Below, piece after piece: positions 17,030 to 17,373 of a DNA stretch of 17,373 nt (position 1 is its first letter; the number at the start of each line of letters is the position of its first letter). The stretch is from positions 1 to 17,373 of the forward strand of contig DASZCR010000244.1 in the NCBI GenBank assembly GCA_035942915.1, written 5' to 3'. The notes beneath the pieces are model-generated. The model did not search any database, was not told where the DNA came from, and saw only the letters and a list, made by a program, of their open reading frames with translations. The position numbers were made by a program, and so were the translations under genes. Source of the DNA: DASZCR01 sp035942915. GTDB lineage: Bacteria; Acidobacteriota; Blastocatellia; Pyrinomonadales; Pyrinomonadaceae.

Positions 17030-17373
<344 letters not shown>

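Overview
The window looks like a chromosomal segment from a GC-rich bacterium of the phylum Acidobacteriota, probably class Blastocatellia. The taxonomic call is inference. It rests on an acidobacterial-type VWFA protein, a PEP-CTERM exported protein, a small zf-HC2 protein, several secreted orphan proteins, strong G/C preference at third codon positions, and the mix of housekeeping genes. No phage, IS element, CRISPR array or integrase was seen.

Layout. 1-301: no supportable gene, one strong hairpin. 308-1763 (+): PEP-CTERM protein with terminator, a small zinc-finger protein, and a 51-residue secreted peptide with an internal repeat and a near-consensus promoter. 1797-5146 (-): uvrA-yqeY operon (ATGA overlap) driven from a TATAAT promoter. 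5551-5967 (+): cysteine-rich lipoprotein. 6054-7215 (-): M50-type membrane protease followed by an unknown protein. 7407-9958: molybdenum cofactor genes moaC and moeA on the minus strand, with a secreted fasciclin-domain gene between them on the plus strand. 9973-10000: four-copy GTTCAAA tandem repeat upstream of moeA. 10040-10443 (-): promoter, tRNA-Val(TAC), tRNA-Asp(GTC), terminator. 10459-10653 (-): probable small gene. 10762-13226 (+): VWA protein and deoB. 13326-14988 (-): hpt and an exported metallo-beta-lactamase-fold protein. 15124-16896 (+): rpiB-like gene and deoC. 17030-end (+): start of glgC.

How the genes work together. DeoB, Hpt, the RpiB-like isomerase and DeoC form a scattered nucleoside and pentose-phosphate salvage group. 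DeoB turns (deoxy)ribose-1-phosphate into the 5-phosphate. DeoC cleaves deoxyribose-5-phosphate to acetaldehyde and glyceraldehyde-3-phosphate. RpiB-type enzymes interconvert pentose-5-phosphates. Hpt recovers the purine base.

The most interesting signal is in the rpiB-deoC pair. Both proteins carry N-terminal extensions that start with a short amphipathic helix, and in RpiB a long Pro/Ser/Thr/Gly-rich linker follows. This is the design of bacterial microcompartment (BMC) encapsulation peptides. RpiB-like plus DeoC-like enzymes are, from memory of the literature, the signature cargo of the poorly characterised sugar-phosphate-utilizing (SPU) BMC class. The RpiB-like enzyme also has Asp where classical RpiB has its catalytic Cys. 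No shell gene lies in the window, so the compartment is an inference.

The next best leads are the repeat-containing secreted micropeptide at 1608-1763 and a missing zinc-ligand cysteine in UvrA.
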